Positions 48,818 through 55,882 of a stretch of DNA of 64,000 nt are shown here, piece after piece. Within the stretch, counting starts at the first letter, position 1, and each line of letters begins with the position of its first letter. The notes below the pieces were generated by a model. That model worked only from the letters and a program-made list of their open reading frames with translations. It did not search any database and was not told where the DNA came from. The stretch is from CAZJYI01 sp964550025 (lineage in GTDB: Bacteria; Verrucomicrobiota; Kiritimatiellia; UBA8416; CAYOBW01), in contig CAZJYI010000009.1 of assembly GCA_964550025.1 (NCBI GenBank), positions 62,001 to 126,000 of the forward strand. The letters are read 5' to 3'. The position numbers and the translations under genes are program-made.

Positions 48818-49084
48818 GTTTTCAAGATCTATGTGGTCGACGATGCCGAAGATGGCTACGTCGCCGGGTTGGAACCACTCGTAGAAGGCCTGTGCGGCCT
48901 CCTTGGAGGACTCGTAGAACACGGTGTCGCCTTCGCCTGCCTGGACAGGGTCCATGGCCACCAGCGCGTCACCGATCTCGTTCCCGTGTTCGTCCAGCGG
49001 TTGAACCAGCAGCAGCTTGATGCCCTCCAGGCATTCGAGCTTCTGGGTGCTCACCACGGTGCCGACGACTTTTCCAAGCTTCAT
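48803..49084 (-). CDS. eutN: BMC-P pentameric shell vertex protein (EutN/CcmL), copy b
   Basis: 93-residue EutN/CcmL protein with MKLGKVVGTVVSTQK opening, LLLVQPLDEHGNEIG, VQAGEGDTVFY and FGIVDHID. The last five residues (NGVRP) and the stop are encoded by the arm of an inverted repeat, so the native C-terminus may have been replaced. Directly follows the aldehyde dehydrogenase gene with a 2-base gap, indicating co-translation. Confidence 0.92.
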   Translation of the reverse strand: MKLGKVVGTVVSTQKLECLEGIKLLLVQPLDEHGNEIGDALVAMDPVQAGEGDTVFYESSKEAAQAFYEWFQPGDVAIFGIVDHIDLENGVRP

Positions 49085-49086
49085 GG

Positions 49087-50529
49087 TCAGACAATCCTGA
49101 AATGGTCCACGACGACGCAGCGCCGCTCACGTGTGAAGGTCCGGGCCCGCGTCAGGCCCTCGCCCGTGGGGCTGGCGATCGTGAAGGTCGTGAACCCCGG
49201 CCCGCCCTGCCCGAGGCCGGCGTAGCTGGGCCCGTTCTTGACGAAAATGGAGCAGTTCATGACGCGCGCCATCCGGGTCAGCTTGTCGATGTTCAGCGAG
49301 TGCATCATGGCCGAGTGGCGGAAGCCGTGCTCGCAATCGACGGCCAGGTCGATCCCTTCGTCGACGTCTTTGACGCGTACGATCGGAAGCACAGGCATGA
49401 GTTGCTCGGTCCAGACGAGCGGGTGCTCGCGGCCGACCTCGCAGAGCAGCATGCGCGTGTCCTGCGGTACGTCGAGCCCGAGCGCCTGCTTCGCGATGAC
49501 GGCGGCGTCCTTGCCGACGTATTTCTTGTTGGACATGCCCTCGTGGCCCGGGTGTCCCGGGTCCTCGATCACGGCCTCCGTAATGGCCCTGGTCTGGCTC
49601 TCGTTCAGTTCGTACGCGCCGTGTTTGGCCATTTCCTGCTTGAGGCGGTCGGCGATCGACGCCACCGCAATGATCTCCTTCTCGCAGATGCAGATGATGT
49701 TGTTGTCGAAGCTCGCGCCGTCGACAATGGCCTTGCCGGCACGCTCCAGAACGGCTGTCTCGTCCACGACGCAGGGTGGGTTGCCCGGGCCGGCCGCAAT
49801 GGCTTTCTTGCCGCTGTTCATGGCTACCTTCACGACGCCCGGTCCCCCCGTGACGGCGAGCAGCGCGATGTCCGGGTGCTTCATCATGGCCTGGGCCGAT
49901 TGGATGGTCGGTCGTCCGATGGCAGAGAGCAGGTTGCGCGGCCCGCCCGCCTCGATGATGGCCTCGTTCAGAAGCGATATGGCCATGCAGGAGGAACGCT
50001 TCGAGACGGGGTGGGGGTTGAAGACGACGGAATTGCCGCCCGCGATCATTCCGATGGCGTTGCAGATGACCGTGGCCGTCGGGTTGGTGCAGGGGATAAT
50101 GGAACCGACAACGCCGTAGGGAGCGCGCTCGACCAGCGTCAGGCCGTCATCATCGGTGTACGCGAGGGGCTCGATGTCCTCCACGCCCGGGGTCTTGCGG
50201 GCCGCGAGCTCGTGCTTGAGCACCTTGTCCTGCCAGCGCCCCATGCCCGTCTCCTCGCAGACCGTCTTGGAGAGCAACTCCTTGTTGCGACGCGTTGCCC
50301 CGCGCATTGCCTCGATGATGTGGCGGCGTGTTTCGAGGCCCAGTTTCTGCAACTCTCCGTAAGCGATGCCGGCGGCCGCGATGGCGCTCTCGATGTCCGG
50401 GAAGATCCCGCTGCCCAGGTTTTCGTCCTCGGCCGGGGCGGCCGGCGACGGAGTGCTCGTTTCGCCCAGGTCGAGCCCCTTCACGACTTCGGCGACGATC
50501 TCCCTGATGCTCTCTTCCAAGGTTGCCAT
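49087..50529 (-). CDS. CoA-acylating aldehyde dehydrogenase (PduP/EutE-like) with encapsulation peptide
   Basis: Metabolosome core enzyme oxidising an aldehyde with NAD+ and CoA to acyl-CoA. 480 residues. The catalytic Cys280 is in DNNIICICEKE; ERAPYGVVGSIIPCTNP and GGPGVVKVAMNSGKKAI are family segments for the cofactor site. The N-terminus MATLEESIREIVAEVVKGL is an amphipathic helix followed by a Ser/Pro/Ala linker (about 20-40), a classic targeting peptide like that of PduP. It is flanked by EutN genes on both sides. The aldehyde is likely acetaldehyde from DeoC, with lactaldehyde or propionaldehyde possible. Confidence 0.94.
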   Translation of the reverse strand: MATLEESIREIVAEVVKGLDLGETSTPSPAAPAEDENLGSGIFPDIESAIAAAGIAYGELQKLGLETRRHIIEAMRGATRRNKELLSKTVCEETGMGRWQDKVLKHELAARKTPGVEDIEPLAYTDDDGLTLVERAPYGVVGSIIPCTNPTATVICNAIGMIAGGNSVVFNPHPVSKRSSCMAISLLNEAIIEAGGPRNLLSAIGRPTIQSAQAMMKHPDIALLAVTGGPGVVKVAMNSGKKAIAAGPGNPPCVVDETAVLERAGKAIVDGASFDNNIICICEKEIIAVASIADRLKQEMAKHGAYELNESQTRAITEAVIEDPGHPGHEGMSNKKYVGKDAAVIAKQALGLDVPQDTRMLLCEVGREHPLVWTEQLMPVLPIVRVKDVDEGIDLAVDCEHGFRHSAMMHSLNIDKLTRMARVMNCSIFVKNGPSYAGLGQGGPGFTTFTIASPTGEGLTRARTFTRERRCVVVDHFRIV

Positions 50530-50541
50530 GGCCCGTTCTCT

Positions 50542-50829
50542 CTACTTCTTGTAGGTCGTCTTGCCGCCGCGCTCGATCAGGTCGACGATTCCGAGGATCG
50601 ACGCGTCGATCGGGTGGTCGAACGTCCTCTGCGTCTGCCGGTTCGGACTGCCCTTGGCCATCAGGACCATGTCCCCGTGACCCGCTCCCACCTGGTCCAG
50701 GGCGACGTGAAAGTCGCCCTTCAGCACGCCCGACTCGTCGCAGATGTTCACGAGGAGATACTTGGCGTCATCGATGGCATCTGCCGTCTGCGTGGCGACG
50801 ACCGTGCCGACTACCATTCCGAGGAGCAT
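50542..50829 (-). CDS. eutN: BMC-P pentameric shell vertex protein (EutN/CcmL), copy c
   Basis: 95-residue EutN/CcmL protein, more divergent than the other copies: MLLGMVVGTVVATQT opening, YLLVNICDESGVLKG, VALDQVGAGHGDMVLMAKGS and ILGIVDLIE. Located 12 bases before the aldehyde dehydrogenase gene and 52 bases after copy d. Confidence 0.92.
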   Translation of the reverse strand: MLLGMVVGTVVATQTADAIDDAKYLLVNICDESGVLKGDFHVALDQVGAGHGDMVLMAKGSPNRQTQRTFDHPIDASILGIVDLIERGGKTTYKK

Positions 50830-50881
50830 GGTTCCGTCCGTTTCTTGCTTGCTTTGTTCCTCGCCGTCGAGGGGAAGACCG

Positions 50882-51175
50882 TCAGACCTTCTCGTAGACG
50901 TACGAACCGTCGATCTCGATATAGTCGACGATGGCCGTTATCGTGGCGTCGGACGGCTTTCCGAAAGTCGCTTCGGTGTACCGTCCGCAGCTCCCCGAGG
51001 CGTAGAAAACGATCTCGTTGGTTCCCGCACCCACGGCGTCGATGGCCACGATGTAGTCCTTCTTGCCCTGCATCGTGGCGGGGTCGATCTTCTCGAGCAG
51101 GAGGAACTTGTTTCCCGTCAGCTTGTCCGACTTCTGGGATGCGACGACCGTTCCGATCACTTTGCCCAGGATCAT
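50882..51175 (-). CDS. eutN: BMC-P pentameric shell vertex protein (EutN/CcmL), copy d
   Basis: 97-residue EutN/CcmL protein: MILGKVIGTVVASQK, FLLLEKIDPATMQGKKDYIVAID, VGAGTNEIVFYASGS, TAIVDYIEID. The YASGSCGRYT segment following the pore loop carries a Cys not present in the other copies. Transcribed after the BMC-H gene with a 71-base gap. Confidence 0.92.
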   Translation of the reverse strand: MILGKVIGTVVASQKSDKLTGNKFLLLEKIDPATMQGKKDYIVAIDAVGAGTNEIVFYASGSCGRYTEATFGKPSDATITAIVDYIEIDGSYVYEKV

Positions 51176-51246
51176 GTTCTAACCACCCGGTAGCGCGCGG
51201 AACCGTGTGACGGGCATGTGCCCGTCGCACGGCAGGCCACGCAGTG

Positions 51247-51540
51247 CTATTTCTTCGGCGGGCGACCCAGCGGCAGTGCGCTGTCCACGTTGGTGTGCGG
51301 CCGCGGGATGACGTGGGTGGATACCAGTTCTCCCACGCGCTCGGCGCCGCGTGTGCCCGCTTCCAGTGCAGCGCGAACCGCGGCAACGTCGCCGCGGACG
51401 ATGGCCGTTACAAAGCCGCCACCGATCTTCTCGTAGCCGACCAGTTCGACCTTGGCGGCCTTGACCATGGCGTCCGAAGCCTCAACCATGGCGGCGAAAC
51501 CCCGCGTCTCGATCATTCCCAATGCGTCTGTGTGTTCCAT
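51247..51540 (-). CDS. BMC-H hexameric shell protein (PduA/CcmK-like)
   Basis: 97-residue BMC-domain protein forming hexameric shell tiles. MEHTDALGMIETRGFAAMVEASDAMVKAAKVEL is the standard N-terminal strand-helix; EKIGGGFVTAIVRGDVAAVRAALEAG includes the pore region (a short Gly-rich IGGG loop) and helix; HVIPRPHTNVD is the usual C-terminal segment. It is the only BMC-H gene in the window, so it probably forms most shell facets together with two BMC-T proteins. Upstream lies a 180-base leader with a 23-bp inverted repeat. Confidence 0.95.
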   Translation of the reverse strand: MEHTDALGMIETRGFAAMVEASDAMVKAAKVELVGYEKIGGGFVTAIVRGDVAAVRAALEAGTRGAERVGELVSTHVIPRPHTNVDSALPLGRPPKK

Positions 51541-51580
51541 TGTCTTCTCCTTGTCCCTACGTTGCTTCCTTGTGCTATCT

Positions 51581-51711
51581 CAGATTTCAGATTTCAAATC
51601 TCAAAGGCCCGAGCCGCCGATTTCAGATTTCAGAGGCTTGAACTGCCAATCTCAGATTTCAAAGGCTGTGGTGTCCGTTCTTCCCCTCTGAGATTTGAAA
51701 TCTGAAATCTG
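51581..51711. repeat. TTTCAGA heptad arrays forming a 23-bp inverted repeat
   Basis: Left array (51581-51603) and right array (51689-51711) are perfect reverse complements over 23 bases; between them are further TTTCAGA-like heptads (51625-51665). Units are 7 bases long (TCTCAGA, TTTCAGA, TTTCAAA). In the mRNA this would form a large stem-loop in the leader of the BMC-H gene. Confidence 0.75.
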
Positions 51712-51720
51712 CAATTCTTC

Positions 51721-52503
51721 CTAGTGCATCTCCCTGCCGCCCGTCACGTTGATGGCCTGGCCCGTCATGTAATCCGCGCCCTTTGATGACAGAAACACCG
51801 TCACCGCCACCACGTCATCTATACTCGCCAGCCGCTGCAACGGAATCTTGGCGGTGAACTTCTTTACCACCTCTTCCCGCGGCATTTCCAGGTTCTCGAT
51901 ATACCCGGCTGACACGTTCTTCCACACGCCCGTGCTGTCCGTGATACCGGGGCACAGGCAGTTGACCGTGATTCCGGAGCCGGCCAGCTCGTAGGCCAGC
52001 GACTGCGTGAGTCCGATGATCGCCGCCTTGGCGGCCGAGTAGTGGCTCATCAGCGCCGATCCCGTCTTGCCGGACTTGGACGAGAAGTTGACGATCTTGC
52101 CATAGCCGTTGGCCTTCATCAGCGGAACGACGTACTTGATGAACAGGAAACTTCCTCTGCAGTTCACGGCGAACATGCGGTCCCACTCCTCGACCGTAAT
52201 GTCCTCCACCTTGCCCTGCGCCACGATCCCCGCCACGTTGGCCAACACGTCGACCTTGCCGTCGAACGCCTCCACGGCGGCGTCGACAATGGCCTTTACC
52301 TGGGGCTCATCGGTGACATCGGCGGCCAGCCCGCGGCAGCTCGCGCCGTCCGGAGAGATCTCCGCCGCAACCGCCTCCACTGCCGCCTGATCGATGTCCG
52401 TCACGAACACCTTTGCCCCACGCCTGCAGAAATCGGCGGCTATGCCCTTGCCAATGGCGCCGGCCGCCCCCGTTACGAGCACCGTCCTGCCCTCAAACTC
52501 CAT
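51721..52503 (-). CDS. Short-chain dehydrogenase/reductase
   Basis: Classical SDR of 260 residues: TGAAGAIGKGIA cofactor loop near residue 11, DVTDEP, NVAG, Ser in the FSSKSGKTG region, YSAAKAA with catalytic Tyr/Lys, and MTGQAINVTGGREMH at the C-terminus. The acidic residue after the second strand (VTDID) suggests NAD preference. Located between the DeoR regulator (12 bases) and the BMC-H gene; no targeting peptide. Probably acts on the sugar or polyol substrate, or regenerates cofactor. Confidence 0.88.
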   Translation of the reverse strand: MEFEGRTVLVTGAAGAIGKGIAADFCRRGAKVFVTDIDQAAVEAVAAEISPDGASCRGLAADVTDEPQVKAIVDAAVEAFDGKVDVLANVAGIVAQGKVEDITVEEWDRMFAVNCRGSFLFIKYVVPLMKANGYGKIVNFSSKSGKTGSALMSHYSAAKAAIIGLTQSLAYELAGSGITVNCLCPGITDSTGVWKNVSAGYIENLEMPREEVVKKFTAKIPLQRLASIDDVVAVTVFLSSKGADYMTGQAINVTGGREMH

Positions 52504-52515
52504 CCCGTATCTCCT

Positions 52516-53271
52516 TTACACAATGACCAGGTCCGCATCGCCGTTGCGCAACACTTCCCTGTCCTCGTCTTTCAAACCATCGTCTATGACGATTCTGCCC
52601 ACGCGGGAAAGGGGCAGAATATGTGCAAATCCAGCCTTCCCGTACTTCGAGGAATCGGCGACCAGGATGATCTCCCCCGCCTGGTCGGCCGTCTTCTTCA
52701 CGATTTCCGCCAGTTCCACCAGGTGCGCGGTCAGGCCGTGATCAACCGAGAAGCCGTCCGTCCCCACAAAAGCCTTGTCCACGTGGAACTGCTCCAGCTC
52801 GCGCAGGGCGATCGGGCCCACCATTGCCTCGGCGGACGGGCGGAACTCGCCGCCCACAAACGTGATACGCAACGAAGGGTTGATGCGGCCATAAGGAAGG
52901 ACCATCGTGGAATTGGTAACAATATGCACGTCCCGCTTGCCCAGCAGGTACTTGACGATCAGCCCGGCCGTCGTTCCCGCGACGATAATGACGTTGTCGC
53001 CATCTTCAATCAGGCCTGCCGCCGCCTTCGCCACCCGTTTCTTCTCCTCGACCATGCTCTTCTGACGTTCGAGGATGTTCGGGTGGAAGGCTGGGAATGC
53101 ACCGCCCTTGGTGCGGACAATGAACCCCTTCTCCGCGAGCCCCTTCAGGTCGCTGCGTACGGTCACGGATGACACTTCCAGCCGCTCGCCCAGCCCCGAG
53201 ACCGAGATCCCGGCGTCATCGGCAAGGATGTCGAGAATACGCCGTTCCCTGTCTGACAGCATGGGCTGCAT
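52516..53271 (-). CDS. DeoR-family transcriptional regulator
   Basis: Repressor of sugar catabolism, 251 residues, with an N-terminal winged HTH (RERRILDILADDAGISVSGLGERLEVSSVTVRSDLKGL) and a sugar-phosphate-binding DeoR C-terminal domain (VIIVAGTTAG, IVTNSTMV, FVGGEFRPSAEAMVGPIA, KAFVGTDGF, VADSSKYGK). DeoR-family proteins respond to phosphorylated sugars, which suits a kinase- and aldolase-based pathway. It heads the minus-strand regulon and is divergent from pduS-like/pduT-like genes across a 186-base region with a direct-repeat operator candidate. AAGGA precedes the start. Confidence 0.93.
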   Translation of the reverse strand: MQPMLSDRERRILDILADDAGISVSGLGERLEVSSVTVRSDLKGLAEKGFIVRTKGGAFPAFHPNILERQKSMVEEKKRVAKAAAGLIEDGDNVIIVAGTTAGLIVKYLLGKRDVHIVTNSTMVLPYGRINPSLRITFVGGEFRPSAEAMVGPIALRELEQFHVDKAFVGTDGFSVDHGLTAHLVELAEIVKKTADQAGEIILVADSSKYGKAGFAHILPLSRVGRIVIDDGLKDEDREVLRNGDADLVIV

Positions 53272-53293
53272 GTGCGATTCCTTTTAGGATTTC

Positions 53294-53328
53294 TTTCGTT
53301 TGGCTTTACTTATTATTTCTTTTGGCTT
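53294..53328. promoter_or_regulatory. Direct-repeat operator candidate for the DeoR-family regulator
   Basis: Two 13-base direct repeats, TTTCGTTTGGCTT (53294-53306) and TTTCTTTTGGCTT (53316-53328), differ at one base and are exactly 22 bases apart, two helical turns. TTTCGTT-type repeats are typical of DeoR-family operators. They sit 23-57 bases before the regulator start and in the control region shared with the divergent pduS-like gene. A related TTTTTCGTT lies before the BMC-T gene at 56568-56576. Confidence 0.55.
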
Positions 53329-53426
53329 GCGGGTGCAAGTTCTTTCTGCGACTATCTTGAAGTTTTTCGGGACCGGCCCTGTAAGGGCACAAGTCCTGTA
53401 AGTGGGCGGCTCTTAGGGCGGAAAAG

Positions 53427-53440
53427 CGCGGAATTCCGCG
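53427..53440. promoter_or_regulatory. Perfect 14-bp palindrome before pduS-like gene
   Basis: CGCGGAATTCCGCG, perfectly palindromic, 17 bases before the GTG start at 53458. Upstream, 53375-53398 also forms a small hairpin (GCCCT/AGGGC inside GGAC/GTCC). Possibly a second regulator site or leader structure; no known factor. Confidence 0.4.
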
Positions 53441-53457
53441 AAAACCGGGTGTAGAAC

Positions 53458-54786
53458 GTGAGCGAATCGTTGGTCGATACTGTGCGGAATGCCGGCATCA
53501 TCGGGTGTGGAGGCGCCGGTTTTCCCACGCACGTCAAGATCGACACGCGCGCTGACGTTGTGGCGGCCAACGGGGCGGAGTGCGAGCCGCTGTTGAACAG
53601 CGACCAGAGGGTAATGGAGCGCGAGGCCGCCGATATCGTGGAGGGTCTGTCCCTCGTGATGGCCCATGTCGGTGCCGCCAGGGGCTATCTTGCCGTCAAG
53701 AAGGAGTACGCCGGGGCCGTGGCGGCCCTGACGGCCGCCGCCGAGGGCCGTTCCGGCATGGAAGTGGCGCTCCTCGGCAGCTACTATCCGTCGGGAGACG
53801 AGCACATCCTCCTCAGCGACGTGACCGGAAAGATCGTCCCCGAAGGCGGCATTCCGCTCAACGTGGGCGCGGTGGTGAGCAACGTCCTGACCTTCGCCCA
53901 GATCGCGCGGGCTGTGCGCGGTGAGAACGTGACGGAGCGGGCCGTTACCCTGGTAGGTGAGGTGCACAAACCGCAGGTGGCCGTCGTGCCGATCGGAACC
54001 CGGGTGGGCGAGCTGCTCGACCTGGCCGTTCCCGCCATGGCGGTGGACGACATCGCCGTGATCGACGGGGGGCCGATGATGGGGCGCAGAGTTGCGCTGG
54101 ATGACGCGGTGTACAAAACGACCAGCGGCCTGTTGTTCCTGCCGAAAGACCATCCCGTAGTCGAGTTGCGCGACATTACGCTGGCGTCCATTCTGCGTCG
54201 CGGGGTGGCCGCCTGCTGCCAGTGCCGCATGTGCACGGAGGTCTGTTCGCGCTACATGCAGGGACACGCGATTGAACCGCACCTGATGATGCGCGGGTTG
54301 GCCTACGGCACCGAGCACCCGACGTCTGCCATGACCGGGGCTTTCCTTTGCTCGCAGTGCGGGCTGTGCGAGTTCGCCTGTCCCATGCGGCTGAGTCCGC
54401 GGCGTGCCTTTGTGGAGCTCCTGGCGAGATTCCGCGGCGGCGACATGAAGAACCCGCACAACAGGGCCCCGGTCCAGCTCCACGAGTTCAACCCCTATCG
54501 CAAGATCAGCAAGAACCGCCTGGTTCACAGGTACGAACTGGCCCCCTACGAGCGGCACGACCTGCCCCTGTCGCGCATCGGCGTCCCGGGGACGGTCCGG
54601 CTGTCGCTATCGCAGTCGGCGGGAGCGCCGGCCCAGCCCGTCGTGAGCGTCGGGACGGCCGTGCGCAGGGGAGAGTTGGTCGCGCGGATTCCGGAGGGGA
54701 AGCTGGGTTCCAACCTGCACGCATCGATTGACGGCACGGTCGTTTCCGTGGACGAGAATGGCATTGTTCTGGAAGGCAAGACATGA
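53458..54786 (+). CDS. pduS: PduS-like Fe-S/flavoprotein reductase (RnfC-like)
   Basis: Microcompartment-associated reductase related to PduS (cobalamin reductase) and RnfC, 442 residues from a GTG start. The N-terminal flavin/NADH-binding region has GIIGCGGAGFPTHVK and ADVVAANGAECEPLLNSD; two 4Fe-4S clusters are ligated by C253-C263 (CCQCRMCTEVC) and C298-C308 (CSQCGLCEFAC); the C-terminus is a soluble-ligand-binding-beta-grasp/biotinyl-like fold (VSVGTAVRRGELVARIPEG). With the PduT-like shell protein encoded next (4-base overlap), it probably passes electrons across the shell. No B12-dependent enzyme is present, so its role is likely NADH or flavin recycling rather than cobalamin reduction. 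Ribosome site is weak. Confidence 0.9.
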   Translation: MSESLVDTVRNAGIIGCGGAGFPTHVKIDTRADVVAANGAECEPLLNSDQRVMEREAADIVEGLSLVMAHVGAARGYLAVKKEYAGAVAALTAAAEGRSGMEVALLGSYYPSGDEHILLSDVTGKIVPEGGIPLNVGAVVSNVLTFAQIARAVRGENVTERAVTLVGEVHKPQVAVVPIGTRVGELLDLAVPAMAVDDIAVIDGGPMMGRRVALDDAVYKTTSGLLFLPKDHPVVELRDITLASILRRGVAACCQCRMCTEVCSRYMQGHAIEPHLMMRGLAYGTEHPTSAMTGAFLCSQCGLCEFACPMRLSPRRAFVELLARFRGGDMKNPHNRAPVQLHEFNPYRKISKNRLVHRYELAPYERHDLPLSRIGVPGTVRLSLSQSAGAPAQPVVSVGTAVRRGELVARIPEGKLGSNLHASIDGTVVSVDENGIVLEGKT

Positions 54787-55343
54787 AGTACCCCGCCATT
54801 GGCATGATCGAGACGAACAGCATTGCGCGCGGCATCGTCGTGCACGACGTGATGCTGAAAAAGGCGCACGTGCAGGTTGTACAATCCAACACGATCTGCC
54901 CGGGGAAGTACATTGTCCTGATTGCCGGGCACGAGGGAGATGTCGAGGAAGCCATGGCCGACGGGCTGCACTACGGCGGGTCGGCCGTTGTGGACAGTCT
55001 GCATATCCCCAATATCCGCAAGGACATATTCCCGGCCATGGTGGGTGCGGTACAGGACATCGAGATCGACTCCGTGGTTATCGTAGAGACGTTTTCCGTG
55101 GCCAGCGCGATTACGCTGGCGGACATGGCCCTGAAGCGTAACGAGGTAAAGCTGCTCGATCTGCGCCTTGCGCAGGGGCTGGGCGGCAAAGCCTATTTCG
55201 TCATCACGGGACCGCTGCACGAAGTCGAAGAGAGTGCCCGCCACCTGCGGGAGGCGGCCGAACCGGGCATGCTGACCAATATCGAAGTCATTGCCGCGCC
55301 GCACGAGGGCCTGAGCGACGCGATCGTGGGGGGAATCTTGTAG
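54783..55343 (+). CDS. pduT: BMC-T trimeric shell protein, PduT-like (Fe-S pore)
   Basis: 186-residue tandem-BMC protein. First domain about 1-90 (AIGMIETNSIARGIVVHDVMLKKA), second about 95-180 (IVETFSVASAITLADMALKRNEV). Cys39 in NTICPGKYIVL aligns with the PduT Cys that ligates a 4Fe-4S cluster at the trimer pore, giving an electron conduit through the shell. The start overlaps the pduS-like stop by 4 bases, and PduS-PduT pairing is known in Pdu-type systems. It is one of two BMC-T genes. Confidence 0.92.
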   Translation: MKYPAIGMIETNSIARGIVVHDVMLKKAHVQVVQSNTICPGKYIVLIAGHEGDVEEAMADGLHYGGSAVVDSLHIPNIRKDIFPAMVGAVQDIEIDSVVIVETFSVASAITLADMALKRNEVKLLDLRLAQGLGGKAYFVITGPLHEVEESARHLREAAEPGMLTNIEVIAAPHEGLSDAIVGGIL

Positions 55344-55360
55344 GACCATGGACTGGGGGG

Positions 55361-55458
55361 CGGGATGCCGGATGCAAGATGCAAGACGCCGGATGTGAGA
55401 TGCGGGATCTGAGATGTGAGATGTGGGATCTGAGATGTGAGATCTGAAATCTGATATC
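55361..55458. repeat. Heptanucleotide array, 14 units
   Basis: Fourteen consecutive 7-base units in strict register (CGGGATG, CCGGATG, CAAGATG ... TGAGATG, TGGGATC, TGAGATG, TGAGATC, TGAAATC, TGATATC), consensus approximately YGRGATS. A second, C/A-rich set of 7-base units (AACCACC-type) follows at about 55495-55530. Reminiscent of short tandemly repeated repetitive (STRR) elements of cyanobacteria. It separates the PduT-like gene from the cupin gene. Confidence 0.8.
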
Positions 55459-55537
55459 TGCGACAGCAGCCTTTTCCCCAGCAGCCAACCCCTGACAACC
55501 ACCAACCACCAACAATAACCAACAACCGATACCCACA

Positions 55538-55882
55538 ATGATCATAAGGCGAAAAGAGATGCGCACACAGGTGCGCGGTCAGATGAAGGGTGGGGTGGGG
55601 GACGTGACGGTCCTGCACCTCGTTGAGTGCGACGACCTGCCGAACATCCGTTTCGTGGGCGAGATGACCCTGCCCCAGAACGCATCGATCGGCGACCACC
55701 TCCACGACGCCGAAACCGAGTACTACCTCATCACCGAGGGCATCGCGATGGTCACGGACGGCGGGCAGGAATGCCGCGTCGGCAAAGGCGACGTGATCGT
55801 CACCGGGGGCGGCGCCTCACACAGCATCCGCAATGCCGGCCACACGCCGCTGAAGGTCACGGCGTTCATCGTGACGCACTAA
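55538..55882 (+). CDS. Small single-domain cupin
   Basis: 114-residue cupin, single barrel. Metal-binding pattern GDHLHDAETEYYLITEG (His-x-His plus Glu) in motif 1 and GGGASHSIRNAG with a His in motif 2. No signal peptide; cytoplasmic. The first ATG (55538) has a poor ribosome site; an ATG at 55559 with AAGG 9 bases before is a good alternative. It is the last plus-strand gene of the divergent unit and overlaps the stop of the convergent BMC-T gene by 4 bases. Could be a sugar isomerase, an epimerase-like or regulatory cupin; function unknown. Confidence 0.82.
   Translation: MIIRRKEMRTQVRGQMKGGVGDVTVLHLVECDDLPNIRFVGEMTLPQNASIGDHLHDAETEYYLITEGIAMVTDGGQECRVGKGDVIVTGGGASHSIRNAGHTPLKVTAFIVTH

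Noticed and set aside
49102..51210. Long plus-strand frame across the aldehyde dehydrogenase and EutN genes
   Set aside because: Opposite to well-supported metabolosome genes; no protein-like motifs.
46949..53271. Fucose/rhamnose (PVM-type) microcompartment as in other PVC bacteria
   Set aside because: No class II fuculose/rhamnulose aldolase is present; DeoC and an RpiB-like cargo enzyme with targeting peptides point to the SPU type instead.
53340..53457. Cobalamin riboswitch before the pduS-like gene
   Set aside because: The leader is too short and lacks the B12-box; only small hairpins and a perfect palindrome are present.
55361..55458. CRISPR array
   Set aside because: Units are 7 bases with no spacers and no cas genes; it is a heptad tandem array.
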